Below, one piece after another: positions 1 through 8,579 of a DNA stretch of 40,337 nucleotides. The stretch comes from Thermoplasmata archaeon (GTDB taxonomy: Archaea; Thermoplasmatota; Thermoplasmata; Thermoplasmatales; ARK-15), in the NCBI GenBank assembly GCA_038729465.1, contig JAVYRZ010000008.1, positions 1 through 40,337 on the forward strand, in the 5' to 3' direction. Within the stretch, counting starts at the first letter, position 1; each line of letters opens with the position of its first letter. The translations under genes and the position numbers were made by a program. The notes under the pieces were generated by a model. It saw only the letters and a program-made list of their open reading frames with translations. It made no database searches and was not told the origin of the DNA.

Positions 1-340
1 TGATACTTTTTAATGTTTTATCTATGTTTATCTTTTTGTTATATGCATCTTTTATTAGAGTTATTGCTCTTGGTTTAATCTGATCTAAATCAGTCTTGAT
101 AGCTACTAAATAATCAAATGTTTTTGCTGCGTTTGAAATATCGGAAATAGATATATAACTATCAAAAAGATTTAGAAATATCTTACGTATCTGACGGTAC
201 TCTGACGGCATGACACCTTCTTCATCTAGGCTTCTAAGAATCTTTTCCATCTCTCTTTTAGCACTTTCTACATCATTCTTCTTTAAATAGTTCTTATATC
301 GTATTTCATAGCCAGACAGGATATCTACTAAACTTAACAC
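1..340 (-). CDS. Unknown helical protein, 3' part cut off by window edge
   Basis: An open frame of 113 codons runs leftwards off the window with no stop. It begins at a GTG (338-340); the frame is closed upstream by a TAA. A TATA-like element centred about 26 nt upstream (361-370) makes a leaderless start at this GTG plausible; the first in-frame ATG lies about 100 nt further in. The product is rich in Lys, Glu, Ile and Leu and looks entirely alpha-helical, with no membrane segment and no motif that I recognise; a repeat-type helical scaffold is possible. It is not followed by any gene in this window, so context gives no clue to function. Confidence 0.55.
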   Translation of the reverse strand, partial: MLSLVDILSGYEIRYKNYLKKNDVESAKREMEKILRSLDEEGVMPSEYRQIRKIFLNLFDSYISISDISNAAKTFDYLVAIKTDLDQIKPRAITLIKDAYNKKINIDKTLKSI

Positions 341-360
341 GAATACTTAATAGTATTATT

Positions 361-370
361 AATATATAAA
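361..370 (-). promoter_or_regulatory. TATA box for the partial gene at 1-340
   Basis: Read on the minus strand the sequence is TTTATATATT, centred about 26 nt before the GTG start at 340, the distance expected when transcription starts at or next to the start codon. Confidence 0.45.
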
Positions 371-733
371 CATTATTATGCTGTATAAATACTCAATACT
401 CTATAATATATATGTTTATAGCTTTTTATCAATTTATGACTTTGCTAAAGATTTTTGGATAAGCAGTAAAGCTACTATTTTTTTAGTGAACGGATATGCG
501 AAATTCCATTAATATCTTAAATTTAACCTTTCGAACGAGAAGTCCCTTTGATTCGACAAGGGAATTAAAGCGATCTACTGTGCTAAATCTTCGTTAATAT
601 GAAAATATTATTTCATTATGCTGAACGTTTTTATCTGAATCATTTAATTTGTTTTCGAAATATATGAGCTGTGTTAATTGATAATATCTTTCAGCGGAGA
701 ATTGACAAATCTTAAAAAAGAAATTACATATAT
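371..733. other. Gene-poor stretch, about 360 bp
   Basis: No convincing ORF is visible on either strand. The only structure noted is a short inverted repeat (TCCCTT / AAGGGA, 543-548 and 558-563). Base composition is less extremely AT-rich around 530-600 than in the flanks, so decayed coding DNA is possible, but nothing recognisable remains. Confidence 0.4.
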
Positions 734-770
734 AAAAAAATGCTATTACCTGGTTATTGAAATCAGGTAA
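734..770 (-). terminator. Hairpin plus T-run terminator after the malic enzyme/GNAT pair
   Basis: On the minus strand a perfect 7-bp stem (TTACCTG / CAGGTAA, 11-nt loop, 746-770) is followed after a few bases by seven T residues (734-740). It lies 14 nt past the stop codon of the acetyltransferase gene and is the natural end of that transcript. Confidence 0.6.
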
Positions 771-783
771 ATCTTTTATATAC

Positions 784-1254
784 TTATTTTAAACTTTTAC
801 CATAGACTGAGATTATGCTTCTCATTTCCTGTCCGGTATAAAATTTATGTGCCAACAGATTTTCTGAGGGAAACTCAACTGTAAGGATCATACAACCTTT
901 TTTCGCTTCTCTTTCCATAATTTGGTTGACTAATTTTCCACCCATCCCTTTTTTTCTATATTCTGGTAATATATAGATTTCAGTTATCCGAGCCTCATTT
1001 TTTGGTTTATAAAATAACCTGTCAATGATTTCAACCATAATTATTCCAACAATCTTTCCATTATCTTCTGCTACCAGCGCATCTCTCTCTTTGCGGCCTA
1101 TAGAATCTTTCAAGTATTTTTTTACTATTTCTTCAAGATTTTCGTTCAAAGAAAATAATGTATCATGCTCTGCATTAAATCTCTTCAGTCTGGATATTAA
1201 ATTCGTAGCCTCATTTAGATCCTTTTCTTCTAATTCTCTTATTTTTATTTCCAT
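784..1254 (-). CDS. GNAT-family N-acetyltransferase
   Basis: A 156-residue single-domain acetyltransferase that should transfer an acetyl group from acetyl-CoA to an amine; the substrate cannot be told from sequence. The acetyl-CoA pyrophosphate-binding motif A is clear around residues 88-112 (ITEIYILPEYRKKGMGGKL, the R-x-x-G-x-G pattern), and the C-terminal strand/helix with N-x-x-A-x-x-F-Y follows as in the family. The start codon sits 4 nt after the malic enzyme stop, and its GAGGTGAT ribosome-binding site overlaps that stop, so the two genes are translated from one mRNA. A link to malate metabolism is only suggested by position; regulation of an enzyme by acetylation is a speculation. Confidence 0.85.
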   Translation of the reverse strand: MEIKIRELEEKDLNEATNLISRLKRFNAEHDTLFSLNENLEEIVKKYLKDSIGRKERDALVAEDNGKIVGIIMVEIIDRLFYKPKNEARITEIYILPEYRKKGMGGKLVNQIMEREAKKGCMILTVEFPSENLLAHKFYTGQEMRSIISVYGKSLK

Positions 1255-1258
1255 AATA

Positions 1259-2596
1259 TCACCTCTCTATATCCTTTATAAAACCTTCCTTCATTAACTT
1301 TTCAATTATTTCTCTATTTTTTCCAATTATTTCCTTAGCTTTAATATAAAATTCTTCTCTTGTAGCCTTTTTTCTAGCAAGTCCCTCTTCAACAGATTTA
1401 TTTGCTATAGCGGCTGCAACATTTGGAAAAACTTCCCACTCTTCCATATTGGGTATTATATAGTTCTCATTTATCCCTCTCTTTTCAGCAAAAGATGCCA
1501 GTTCTTGAGAAGCCTCGATAATCATCGGCTCATTAATTTTTCGAGTACGAGAATCAAGAGCACCTCTAAAAACGCCTGGAAATACAATACTGTTATTTAT
1601 CTGATTTGGAAAATCAGATCTTCCGGTTGCTACAATCTCCGCTCCGCTTGCCTTAGCTTCATGTGGCCATATTTCAGGGACAGGGTTTGCAAGAGCAAAT
1701 ACAATTGCACGTTTTTCCATTTTCTTAATCCATTCTCCTTTAATGACACCAGGCCCTGGACGTGAAGCACTAACGAGAATATCTGCACCGACAAGAGCAT
1801 CCTGAATACTTCCTTTTAATTTTCGCCCGTTTGTTTTTAATCCAAGATCATATTTCCAAGGATTATTATTCATTAAACTATCCATGTCCTCTCTCTCTGC
1901 ATGCAGTATGCCATGTGAATCTACCATGATGATATTCTCCATATTAAATCCAGCGGCTCTGAACAGTTTTACGGTTGCTATATTAGCAGCACCTGCGCCC
2001 ATAAATACTACCTTTGTATCTCTTACACTTCTTCCAGTTAATTTCAATGCATTAAATACACCGGCCAGAGTGGCACCAGCGGTTCCCAGTTGATCATCGT
2101 GCCATACTGGTATCTCCATAGACTCACTCAATTTTTCTAGAAGATAAAAACATTTTGGAGATTCTATATCTTCAAGGTTTATACCTCCAAATGCGGGCTC
2201 AATCGCCTTTACAGTATCCATAATCTTATCTTTGTCATGAACATTAACAGGAATAGGCACTGCATCTACACCTCCCAGATATTTGAATATTAGCGCTTTA
2301 CCTTCCATTACCGGTAATGAGCCATAAGGGCCAATGTTTCCAAGTCCTAATACTCTAGTGCCATCTGTTATTATCGCTACAGAGTTCCATCGCCATGTCA
2401 TATCATACGAAAGATCAGCATCTTTCGCGATAGCTAAAGATACCGCTGCAACGCCTGGAGTATACCAAATTGAAAAATCATTAAGTTCCTTTACAGGGAC
2501 CTTTGGCAAAGTTTGGATCTTACCATTATATTTTTTTGAGTATTCTAACGCTTTTTCTGAATATTTTGGATTTCCTGCAGAATCTTCATTTTCCAT
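1259..2596 (-). CDS. NAD(P)-dependent malic enzyme
   Basis: Cytoplasmic oxidative decarboxylation of malate to pyruvate and CO2 with reduction of NAD(P). The 445-residue product has the N-terminal malic domain (VLGLGNIGPYGSLPVMEGKA, near residues 82-101), the metal/malate site EDIESPKCF and WHDDQLGTAG, and a Rossmann domain opening with FMGAGAANIATVKLF. Length is slightly above the usual 380-430 of the short prokaryotic form; the C-terminal extension is charged. Cofactor choice (NAD or NADP) cannot be read. A TATA box 27 nt before the ATG (2619-2627) indicates a leaderless transcript. The gene is followed directly by a GNAT gene. In a heterotroph using organic acids it would feed pyruvate and NADPH. 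Confidence 0.93.
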   Translation of the reverse strand: MENEDSAGNPKYSEKALEYSKKYNGKIQTLPKVPVKELNDFSIWYTPGVAAVSLAIAKDADLSYDMTWRWNSVAIITDGTRVLGLGNIGPYGSLPVMEGKALIFKYLGGVDAVPIPVNVHDKDKIMDTVKAIEPAFGGINLEDIESPKCFYLLEKLSESMEIPVWHDDQLGTAGATLAGVFNALKLTGRSVRDTKVVFMGAGAANIATVKLFRAAGFNMENIIMVDSHGILHAEREDMDSLMNNNPWKYDLGLKTNGRKLKGSIQDALVGADILVSASRPGPGVIKGEWIKKMEKRAIVFALANPVPEIWPHEAKASGAEIVATGRSDFPNQINNSIVFPGVFRGALDSRTRKINEPMIIEASQELASFAEKRGINENYIIPNMEEWEVFPNVAAAIANKSVEEGLARKKATREEFYIKAKEIIGKNREIIEKLMKEGFIKDIER

Positions 2597-2618
2597 ATGA
2601 CCTTATATTTCATATGAC

Positions 2619-2627
2619 TATTTAAAC
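2619..2627 (-). promoter_or_regulatory. TATA box of the malic enzyme gene
   Basis: On the minus strand GTTTAAATA is centred about 27 nt before the ATG at 2596, so the transcript should be leaderless. Confidence 0.5.
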
Positions 2628-2653
2628 TTAAAGACGTCTTGATCTTTATTTTG

Positions 2654-3415
2654 TTACTTCTTAGCTATTATAACCGCCCTTTTTTTTATAAAAGTTAAAC
2701 TATTTTCATCAAATTGAATAATTTCTTTTGCCTCTTCTTTTAGATTTTTTAAAAATCTCAAGCAGTTAATACCTTCTATGCTGTCTACCGCCAGTGGGTA
2801 TAACCAATCTTTAAAATTCATCTTTTCAATAAAAAGTTCTGAACGATCTATTGTAAAATCAAATTTTTCCAACATAGCCAGCCATTCTGTATATTTTAGA
2901 GCTTCATTATGCGAAGAATCCCTTGTTTTTTCAAGGGTATTGAAAAAACTGATATTGTCACTCTCGGGTATCACCATATCTACAATACCTAATTTTCCAC
3001 CATTTTTCAATATTCTTCTAACTTCCAAAACAAAAGCTTGTTTATCTGAAAAATGATGTGCAGCTCTTCTTGTAACTACTATATCTAAGGAATTGTCCTT
3101 AAATGAGGTACAAGTTACATTCTCATTTAGAAATTCTATATTTGTTATGTTGTTATTTACAGCTAATTTCTTTGCTTCAGCAAGCATTTCAACAGTAATA
3201 TCAATAGCAAAAACTTTGTTTACATATCTGGACAAAGCGATAGCTGTAAAACCGGTGCCTGTAGCAAAATCTGCAGCGATATCTGAACTTTCAGGCTCTA
3301 AAAGCGCTAATAGTCTATACAGATCTCCACCTTTTTCATGAGATAAACTCTTCACGTATTTATCTGCATTTTTTCCAAAGAATTCTTTTACTTTCTCTTC
3401 TTTATTTTCTTGCAT
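2654..3415 (-). CDS. SAM-dependent methyltransferase (UbiE/Methyltransf_11 type)
   Basis: A 253-residue class I methyltransferase. Motif I (DFATGTGFTAIAL, about residues 49-61) binds S-adenosylmethionine, the acidic residue of motif II follows (VFAIDITVEML), motif III is around NSLDIVVTRRAAHHF, and GGKLGIVDM forms the post-motif strand. This is the layout of UbiE/MenG and of many small-molecule methyltransferases; the substrate is unknown. No quinone-biosynthesis neighbour supports a MenG role. TATA-like sequence at 3437-3446 lies 26 nt before the ATG, suggesting its own leaderless transcript. The stop is 57 nt upstream of the malic enzyme start. Confidence 0.85.
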   Translation of the reverse strand: MQENKEEKVKEFFGKNADKYVKSLSHEKGGDLYRLLALLEPESSDIAADFATGTGFTAIALSRYVNKVFAIDITVEMLAEAKKLAVNNNITNIEFLNENVTCTSFKDNSLDIVVTRRAAHHFSDKQAFVLEVRRILKNGGKLGIVDMVIPESDNISFFNTLEKTRDSSHNEALKYTEWLAMLEKFDFTIDRSELFIEKMNFKDWLYPLAVDSIEGINCLRFLKNLKEEAKEIIQFDENSLTFIKKRAVIIAKK

Positions 3416-3447
3416 AGCATTTTATTACCTAGACCTATATTTAAAAA

Positions 3448-3825
3448 CTACCTAATTTTCCAATTCTGCTTTTTTTCTTTTAATATATCTTGATATCTTG
3501 GCCCTAATTTATAAGATATTACTTCAAGATCCTTCATGTGCTTTATAAAATTTGCTTTACTGTCAGTATTAATATATTCTTCAAATTTTCTTCTTTTTTT
3601 AATTGTGTCATAAGTGTACCAAGCACCTATGAATATTACAATAATTGAAAGTATAAGTATCCAGACAGTCCAGTATCCTAATGTATCATTGATTATTTTG
3701 AAGAAGTCTGGTTGATAGGTACTTAGAAATACTCCATAAAAAGAACTAATTGCAGCGAATAGTCCTAATCCTATAATCAGTACGGAGAAAAATATTATAT
3801 ATTCACGTAAACTTTTGAAATTCAT
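3448..3825 (-). CDS. Small two-helix membrane protein, unknown
   Basis: A 125-residue protein with two hydrophobic stretches (about residues 9-33 and 49-72), followed by a basic cytoplasmic tail rich in Lys and Arg (KKRRKFEEYI and beyond). It resembles the small conserved membrane proteins of unknown function reported from Thermoplasmatales (DUF3198-like in my memory, not verified). It lies 32 nt upstream of the methyltransferase gene on the same strand, so co-transcription is possible although a separate TATA element precedes the methyltransferase. No catalytic motif is visible. Confidence 0.65.
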   Translation of the reverse strand: MNFKSLREYIIFFSVLIIGLGLFAAISSFYGVFLSTYQPDFFKIINDTLGYWTVWILILSIIVIFIGAWYTYDTIKKRRKFEEYINTDSKANFIKHMKDLEVISYKLGPRYQDILKEKKQNWKIR

Positions 3826-3935
3826 AGTCTCTGGCTTCCATAATATATTATGTATTATAATACTTTTTTGCTCATATATTATTTATCTGAAAAAACATCT
3901 TTTATCAATTAGTCGGGAAATAGCTTAAAATTAAA

Positions 3936-4481
3936 TCAGAGATTTAGGAATTTTACAAGGCTCATTATTGCCAATCCTCGATGCGAAATTCTATTTTTTT
4001 CATGAATATCCAGTTCTGCAAACGTTCTTTTTTCGTTTTCTGGTATAAAAATAGGATCGTAGCCAAATCCATTATTACCTTTTGGTTCTTTAGCAATAGA
4101 TCCTTTACATATTCCCGTGAAATAATAAAATTTATGAGATCTAGATAACCCAATTACAGTTTTGAAATAAGCGTTTCTATTATCTGCATTTTCCATCAAT
4201 TTGAGTATTTTACTGTTTCCAAGCGTTTTAAAAACATAGGAAGAATATACTCCTGGAAATCCGGCCAAAAAATCTATAAAAAGACCAGAATCGTCTATTA
4301 TGAAGTTGTCATATTTTTCAGATAGTGTTAATAGCCCAAATTTTACCACTTCTTCCGTATTATCTGCCTGAATTTCAAGATACTCTTGATGAATAAAATT
4401 TGTTTTTATATTGTATTCCTGTAATATTTCTGAAAATTCCCTGTATTTTCCAATGTTGGATGTGATTATATTAAGTGTCAT
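3936..4481 (-). CDS. rdgB: XTP/dITP pyrophosphatase (Ham1/RdgB family)
   Basis: Cytoplasmic housecleaning enzyme that hydrolyses non-canonical XTP, dITP and ITP to the monophosphates. The 181-residue length is typical. Diagnostic elements are the N-terminal TSNIGKYREF (variant of T-x-N-x-x-K), IDDSGLFIDFLAGFPGVYSS, GNNGFGYDPIFIP and the C-terminal KNRISHRGLA. Its ATG overlaps the TGA of the upstream Kae1-Bud32 gene by four bases (ATGA), so translation is coupled. Linkage of this gene to Kae1 is seen in other archaea. A short internal ORF in another frame is a shadow. Confidence 0.95.
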   Translation of the reverse strand: MTLNIITSNIGKYREFSEILQEYNIKTNFIHQEYLEIQADNTEEVVKFGLLTLSEKYDNFIIDDSGLFIDFLAGFPGVYSSYVFKTLGNSKILKLMENADNRNAYFKTVIGLSRSHKFYYFTGICKGSIAKEPKGNNGFGYDPIFIPENEKRTFAELDIHEKNRISHRGLAIMSLVKFLNL

Positions 4482-6088
4482 GAATATCTTCTCCTCTTCT
4501 CGATCTCTTCTAATTTATCCAAGATTTCAGAGCTACTATTACAATATTTTTGGTAACTCTCTATTATTTTACCAAAATAATCGTAATATTTATAATGTGC
4601 ACTCAAAAAAGATTCCTTTAAAAGGTGTAGATCTACACCAAAGTCTTCAAGTTCTGCGTTCTTATCCCCCATACTAAAATCTATAAAATAAAGTTTGTTG
4701 TTATAATATATTATATTGCTTGTGGTCAAGTCTCCGTGTACAATCTTGTTATTATGCAAAGTTGCAACAGCCATTCCTAGATTATCAGCTACTTGATCTT
4801 TCTCAGAACCGGAAAGGTTGTCAAAGATCTCTCTTAAAGTGGGCCCGGGGATATATTCCATCACAATAGACATCTCCACTAAATCTATATCGTAAACTAT
4901 TGGCACATTGATCCCTATCTTTTTAGTTTCTATTAGCAATCGTACCTCTTTTTTCAATCTTTCTTTTCTTAGCTCTAAATCTAATTTTTTATCACGATAA
5001 TTTTTTACAATTCTTGTTTTCTTTATTGCTTTTCTGCCAAAAAATTCGGTGTTTAATATTTCAGCCTCCGCTCCGGGTAAAGTGCCATAATCTTTAAAAT
5101 GCTCAGAATATTTTAGCCATGTAACATTTACTTCATCTGTTCTAAATTTTTGATCTACTTCCGTGTCTTTAATATCCATGCGAATTCCACTTTTATACAT
5201 TAAATAGCCCAAATATCCAATCATTGCGCCATTATCAATACACACTTCTCCTGGTGGAGAATAAAAATGTGCCCCTCTATCTTCTGCCATGATCTTTAGC
5301 ATTTCTTGCACTCTCCTGTTTCTGGCCACACCTCCACCTAAAAGAATTTCATCTTTGTTCAAATGTGAAAGTGCACGTTCTGTGACTTCTGTTATCATTG
5401 AAAACACGGTCTCTTGAACACTTTTAGAGATATCTTCCTGACTGATGCCTTTCTTATAATATGCCATTGAAGCTGTAAAAAGGCCAGAAAAAGAAACATC
5501 CATGCCTTTTACAGAATATGGTAAGGGATATAGCTTTTCTCCAGCCAATGCCATTTTTTCAATTTTAGGACCTCCCGGAAATGGCAATCCAAACTCTCTC
5601 GCAACTTTATCCAGTAAATTGCCAATTCCAATGTCAAGCGTTTCTCCAAATACCCGATATTTTCCATCTTTGTAAGAAATGATCTGAGTGTTCCCGCCTG
5701 ATAGATAAACGAGAATAGGATCTTCGGCACCGGTTAGCAACTTTCCAATTTCCAAATGTGCAATACAATGATTCGCTCCAATAATCGGCACTTTTAACTT
5801 TAAAGATAATGCTCTTGCTGCAGTAGCTACAGTACGTAAACATGGACCAAGGCCAGGACCCATGGAAAATGAGACAAGGTCTAGATCATCTATTTCAACA
5901 TTTGCCAGCGCTAAAGCCTGTTTCAGCAATGGTACTAAATTATCTGCATGATGATTTGCCGCTTCTCTGGGATGAATGCCACCCTCTTTTGGAATATACA
6001 TCTTTGTGAGATTTGCCAGTATTTTATCATCTTTTAATATTCCAACGCCTACTGTATGAGCAGTGCCTTCTATGCCTAAAGTTATCAT
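4478..6088 (-). CDS. Kae1-Bud32 fusion, tRNA t6A37 synthesis (KEOPS)
   Basis: A 536-residue fusion. Residues 1 to about 325 are Kae1, the ASKHA-fold threonylcarbamoyl transferase that makes t6A at position 37 of ANN-decoding tRNAs; the metal-binding HCIAH is at 107-111 and LLGGGVARNRR near 249-259. Residues from about 345 are the small atypical kinase/ATPase Bud32, with HGDLTTSN near 451 and IDFSMGD near 469. Both domains look intact. An ATG 45 nt further upstream is in frame, but the Kae1 family begins with MITLGIEGTAHT, so I start at 6088; a TATA-like AT stretch lies 15-30 nt before it. It forms a translationally coupled pair with rdgB. Cgi121 and Pcc1 subunits are not seen here. Confidence 0.96.
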   Translation of the reverse strand: MITLGIEGTAHTVGVGILKDDKILANLTKMYIPKEGGIHPREAANHHADNLVPLLKQALALANVEIDDLDLVSFSMGPGLGPCLRTVATAARALSLKLKVPIIGANHCIAHLEIGKLLTGAEDPILVYLSGGNTQIISYKDGKYRVFGETLDIGIGNLLDKVAREFGLPFPGGPKIEKMALAGEKLYPLPYSVKGMDVSFSGLFTASMAYYKKGISQEDISKSVQETVFSMITEVTERALSHLNKDEILLGGGVARNRRVQEMLKIMAEDRGAHFYSPPGEVCIDNGAMIGYLGYLMYKSGIRMDIKDTEVDQKFRTDEVNVTWLKYSEHFKDYGTLPGAEAEILNTEFFGRKAIKKTRIVKNYRDKKLDLELRKERLKKEVRLLIETKKIGINVPIVYDIDLVEMSIVMEYIPGPTLREIFDNLSGSEKDQVADNLGMAVATLHNNKIVHGDLTTSNIIYYNNKLYFIDFSMGDKNAELEDFGVDLHLLKESFLSAHYKYYDYFGKIIESYQKYCNSSSEILDKLEEIEKRRRYS

Positions 6089-6303
6089 TACACAGAGATA
6101 TATTACATTTAATTTAATCTTTTTGTCTTTCATTGAAAGTTGACTCAGGTCATATACATCTTTAGATCGTTTTTGATCATGAGTTTTCTAGTCTAGTGCA
6201 AGGTCTCCGTCCACGAACTTTGAAAAATGATAAGATCGAAAAACATAAAAAATGAGAATCTAAATTAGCCATGGAAAATAAAAAATCAAATAATTGAAAG
6301 GTA

Positions 6304-6311
6304 TTTATAAT
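6304..6311 (+). promoter_or_regulatory. TATA box of the glmM-like gene
   Basis: TTTATAAT is centred about 26 nt before the ATG at 6333. This supports a leaderless mRNA starting at that ATG rather than at the longer in-frame start codons at 6294 or 6324. Confidence 0.55.
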
Positions 6312-6332
6312 ATATGTTCATGCATGATTAAC

Positions 6333-7682
6333 ATGGAGCATCAGAAACTGTTTGGAACTAATGGAATCAGAGGTATAGTCAATCAAGATCTTACTCCTGA
6401 TTTTGTTCTTACCGTGGCTAAGGCTATAGGCACATATGTGGGTACTGGCAAAATTGTAATAGGTAGAGATACCAGATTTTCGGGCGAATATTTAAAAAAC
6501 ATTGTTGCATCAACATTAATCTCTTTAAATATTGACGTGATCGATGTGGGTATCGCCCCAACTCCCGCTATACAACTTTATTGCAAAAAAAACAATCTGT
6601 TTGGAGTTATAATCACGGCATCTCATAACCCTCCGGAATATAACGGTATTAAATGCATTGATACTGATGGCACAGAGCTATCTAAAGAGAAAGAAGATGA
6701 AATAGAAAGTATTTTTTATTCGGGAAAATTTATAGAAAACCATAATTTACAAATTGGAAACTTATACATTTTTAATGATGTGAATGAAGAATATATTAAT
6801 TCAGTAATTTCTAAAGTGGACTCAAAGCTTATTAAAAGCAAAAAATTTAAAGTTCTGGCCGATTGTTCAAACGGTGCATCTTATTATACTACACCAGAGC
6901 TTTTAAGAAGACTGGGATGCACCGTAGTTACCCTAAATGCTAATCCTGATGGCTACTTTTCTGGACATTATTCTGAGCCAAGACCTGAAAACTTAAAAGA
7001 TCTCATAAGTCTTATGCACACCTCTGAATTTGATCTTGGAATAGCACATGACGGTGATGCAGATAGAGCAATATTTGTAGATAATGTTGGTAACTTCATA
7101 TACGGCGATAAAACATTGGCACTTGTTACCAAGTATATGCTCATCAAAAAAAGTGGCATAATCGTCACACCCGTAAGTACTTCCAGCATTGTCGAAGAAA
7201 TAGTGAATAAACATAATGGCAAGATTGTTTACACAAAAGTGGGTGCTCCGATCGTTTCAAGAACAATGATTGAAAACGGAGCCCTGTTTGGCGGTGAAGA
7301 AAATGGCGGCTTAATATTCCCAGAACACCAATATTGCAGGGACGGTGCCATGGCTCTTGCTAAAATACTTGAAATTATGGCGGATACAAGTAAAAAAATA
7401 CAAGCTCTTATTGAAGAGCTGCCAAAATATTATCAGTCTAAAGATTCTGTAAAGATATCAAATAATCAAAAAGAATTGATTATAAATAAACTTGCTGAAA
7501 AAGTTAAAAATAAAAAAATTGATTTTCTTGATGGCTTGAAAATATACGAAAAAGAAGGATGGGTATTGATAAGAGCCTCGGGTACAGAAGACATAATCAG
7601 GATTTATTCAGATGCAAAGTCTGAATCTGATGCTTTAAACTTAAAGAATAAATACAAAAAAATGCTGTTAGAGCTCGCTTAA
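6333..7682 (+). CDS. glmM: Phosphoglucosamine / phosphohexose mutase (alpha-D-phosphohexomutase)
   Basis: Interconverts the 6- and 1-phosphate forms of a hexose (glucosamine-6-P to glucosamine-1-P, or the glucose/mannose equivalents) for activated-sugar synthesis. The four hallmark sites are present in order: phosphoserine loop TASHNPPEYNGIKC with the active Ser at residue 97, Mg-binding DGDADR, sugar-binding GGEENGG, and phosphate-binding RASGTEDIIRIY. Length (449 aa) is normal. Archaeal members can be broad in specificity, so glmM is the best label rather than proof. It converges on the PfkB kinase gene, overlapping its 3' end by 15 bp. Confidence 0.9.
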   Translation: MEHQKLFGTNGIRGIVNQDLTPDFVLTVAKAIGTYVGTGKIVIGRDTRFSGEYLKNIVASTLISLNIDVIDVGIAPTPAIQLYCKKNNLFGVIITASHNPPEYNGIKCIDTDGTELSKEKEDEIESIFYSGKFIENHNLQIGNLYIFNDVNEEYINSVISKVDSKLIKSKKFKVLADCSNGASYYTTPELLRRLGCTVVTLNANPDGYFSGHYSEPRPENLKDLISLMHTSEFDLGIAHDGDADRAIFVDNVGNFIYGDKTLALVTKYMLIKKSGIIVTPVSTSSIVEEIVNKHNGKIVYTKVGAPIVSRTMIENGALFGGEENGGLIFPEHQYCRDGAMALAKILEIMADTSKKIQALIEELPKYYQSKDSVKISNNQKELIINKLAEKVKNKKIDFLDGLKIYEKEGWVLIRASGTEDIIRIYSDAKSESDALNLKNKYKKMLLELA

Positions 7683-8537
7683 GAGATCCTCTGAATTTAT
7701 CTTATAAATTCCATGTTTTATAACGATAGCTGCAACTTTATTTGCAATTTTGCATGCTTCAATAATATCATGATTATTTTTCAGTGCATAATATAGCCCA
7801 GCTCTAAATGCATCACCAGAACCTGTAGTCTCTCCTGCATATACTTTTTCTTGCTCAATAGTTACGGATCTCGTAAAATATTCACAACCTTTGGCACCCT
7901 TGGTAATAATTATGTTTTTCGCGTTTTTAAATGTGTTGATACCTACCATTTTTCTGGCAAACTCAAACTCTTTTTCATTCATTACCGTTATCTCAGCACT
8001 GTCCAACAGTGATAGAAAACTCTTTTTATCATACCTGTATGTGAGCTCTTGCCCCGGATCAAACAATATCTTGGATTTTTCAAGATCATATTCTCGCATT
8101 ATATTAATGTAAAATTCAGGCTTTCCAGTGGCAAAATGAATCCATGTTCCTGCAGGTTTGCTTTTTATCTTGAAATTTTCCATGGTTTCCATGGGCCCCT
8201 GATCTATGTAAGCAACTTGCTTTTCTCCATCTGATACTATATAACAGCTTGGCCCATGCGATATATCTTTGTCAATTTGCAAATTTTTTGTGTCTATTCC
8301 CAATGTCTCCAGATACTTTATATACTGTCTAGGAAAACTGTTGCTGACTATTGAATAAATCTGAACACTTAACCCTAGCATGGCAGAAACTTTGGCAATG
8401 TTTACAGCTGTGCCACCTAAATATGTATTTCTCTCTGTTATATTTATTGACCCGAAATTTGGAATTTTTGGAACTTTTATGTATTCATCAATGTTTACAT
8501 GACCAAACACTGAAAGATCTACATTTTTTTTAACCAT
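7668..8537 (-). CDS. PfkB/ribokinase-family sugar or nucleoside kinase
   Basis: ATP-dependent phosphorylation of a sugar or nucleoside. Family signatures are the N-terminal NIDEYIKVPKIP followed by GGTAVNIAKVSAMLGL (signature 1) and the C-terminal GETTGSGDAFRAGL (signature 2), whose GSGD contains the anion hole and the catalytic Asp. The 289-residue length fits. Archaeal relatives include nucleoside kinases and ADP- or ATP-dependent sugar kinases; the substrate is not readable. I start at the second ATG (8537), because GGTGAG precedes it at a short but workable distance, while the ATG at 8546 would abut the ribosome-binding site. The 3' end overlaps the convergent glmM by 15 bp. Confidence 0.88.
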   Translation of the reverse strand: MVKKNVDLSVFGHVNIDEYIKVPKIPNFGSINITERNTYLGGTAVNIAKVSAMLGLSVQIYSIVSNSFPRQYIKYLETLGIDTKNLQIDKDISHGPSCYIVSDGEKQVAYIDQGPMETMENFKIKSKPAGTWIHFATGKPEFYINIMREYDLEKSKILFDPGQELTYRYDKKSFLSLLDSAEITVMNEKEFEFARKMVGINTFKNAKNIIITKGAKGCEYFTRSVTIEQEKVYAGETTGSGDAFRAGLYYALKNNHDIIEACKIANKVAAIVIKHGIYKINSEDLLSEL

Positions 8538-8579
8538 ACATCTCACCGCTTTTTATTGTTCTTGGATTCTAATAAAAAT

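Noticed and set aside
543-563. Inverted repeat TCCCTT/AAGGGA as a tRNA T-arm or tRNA fragment
   Set aside because: The loop is 9 nt and the consensus T-loop bases are absent; no other tRNA arms are nearby.
3965-4153. 62-codon ORF inside the XTP pyrophosphatase gene
   Set aside because: It is an alternative frame of a clearly recognised gene with no start signal of its own.
6089-6133. 15-residue extension of Kae1-Bud32
   Set aside because: Kae1 proteins begin at the MITLGIEGTAHT segment, and no promoter or ribosome site supports the longer form.
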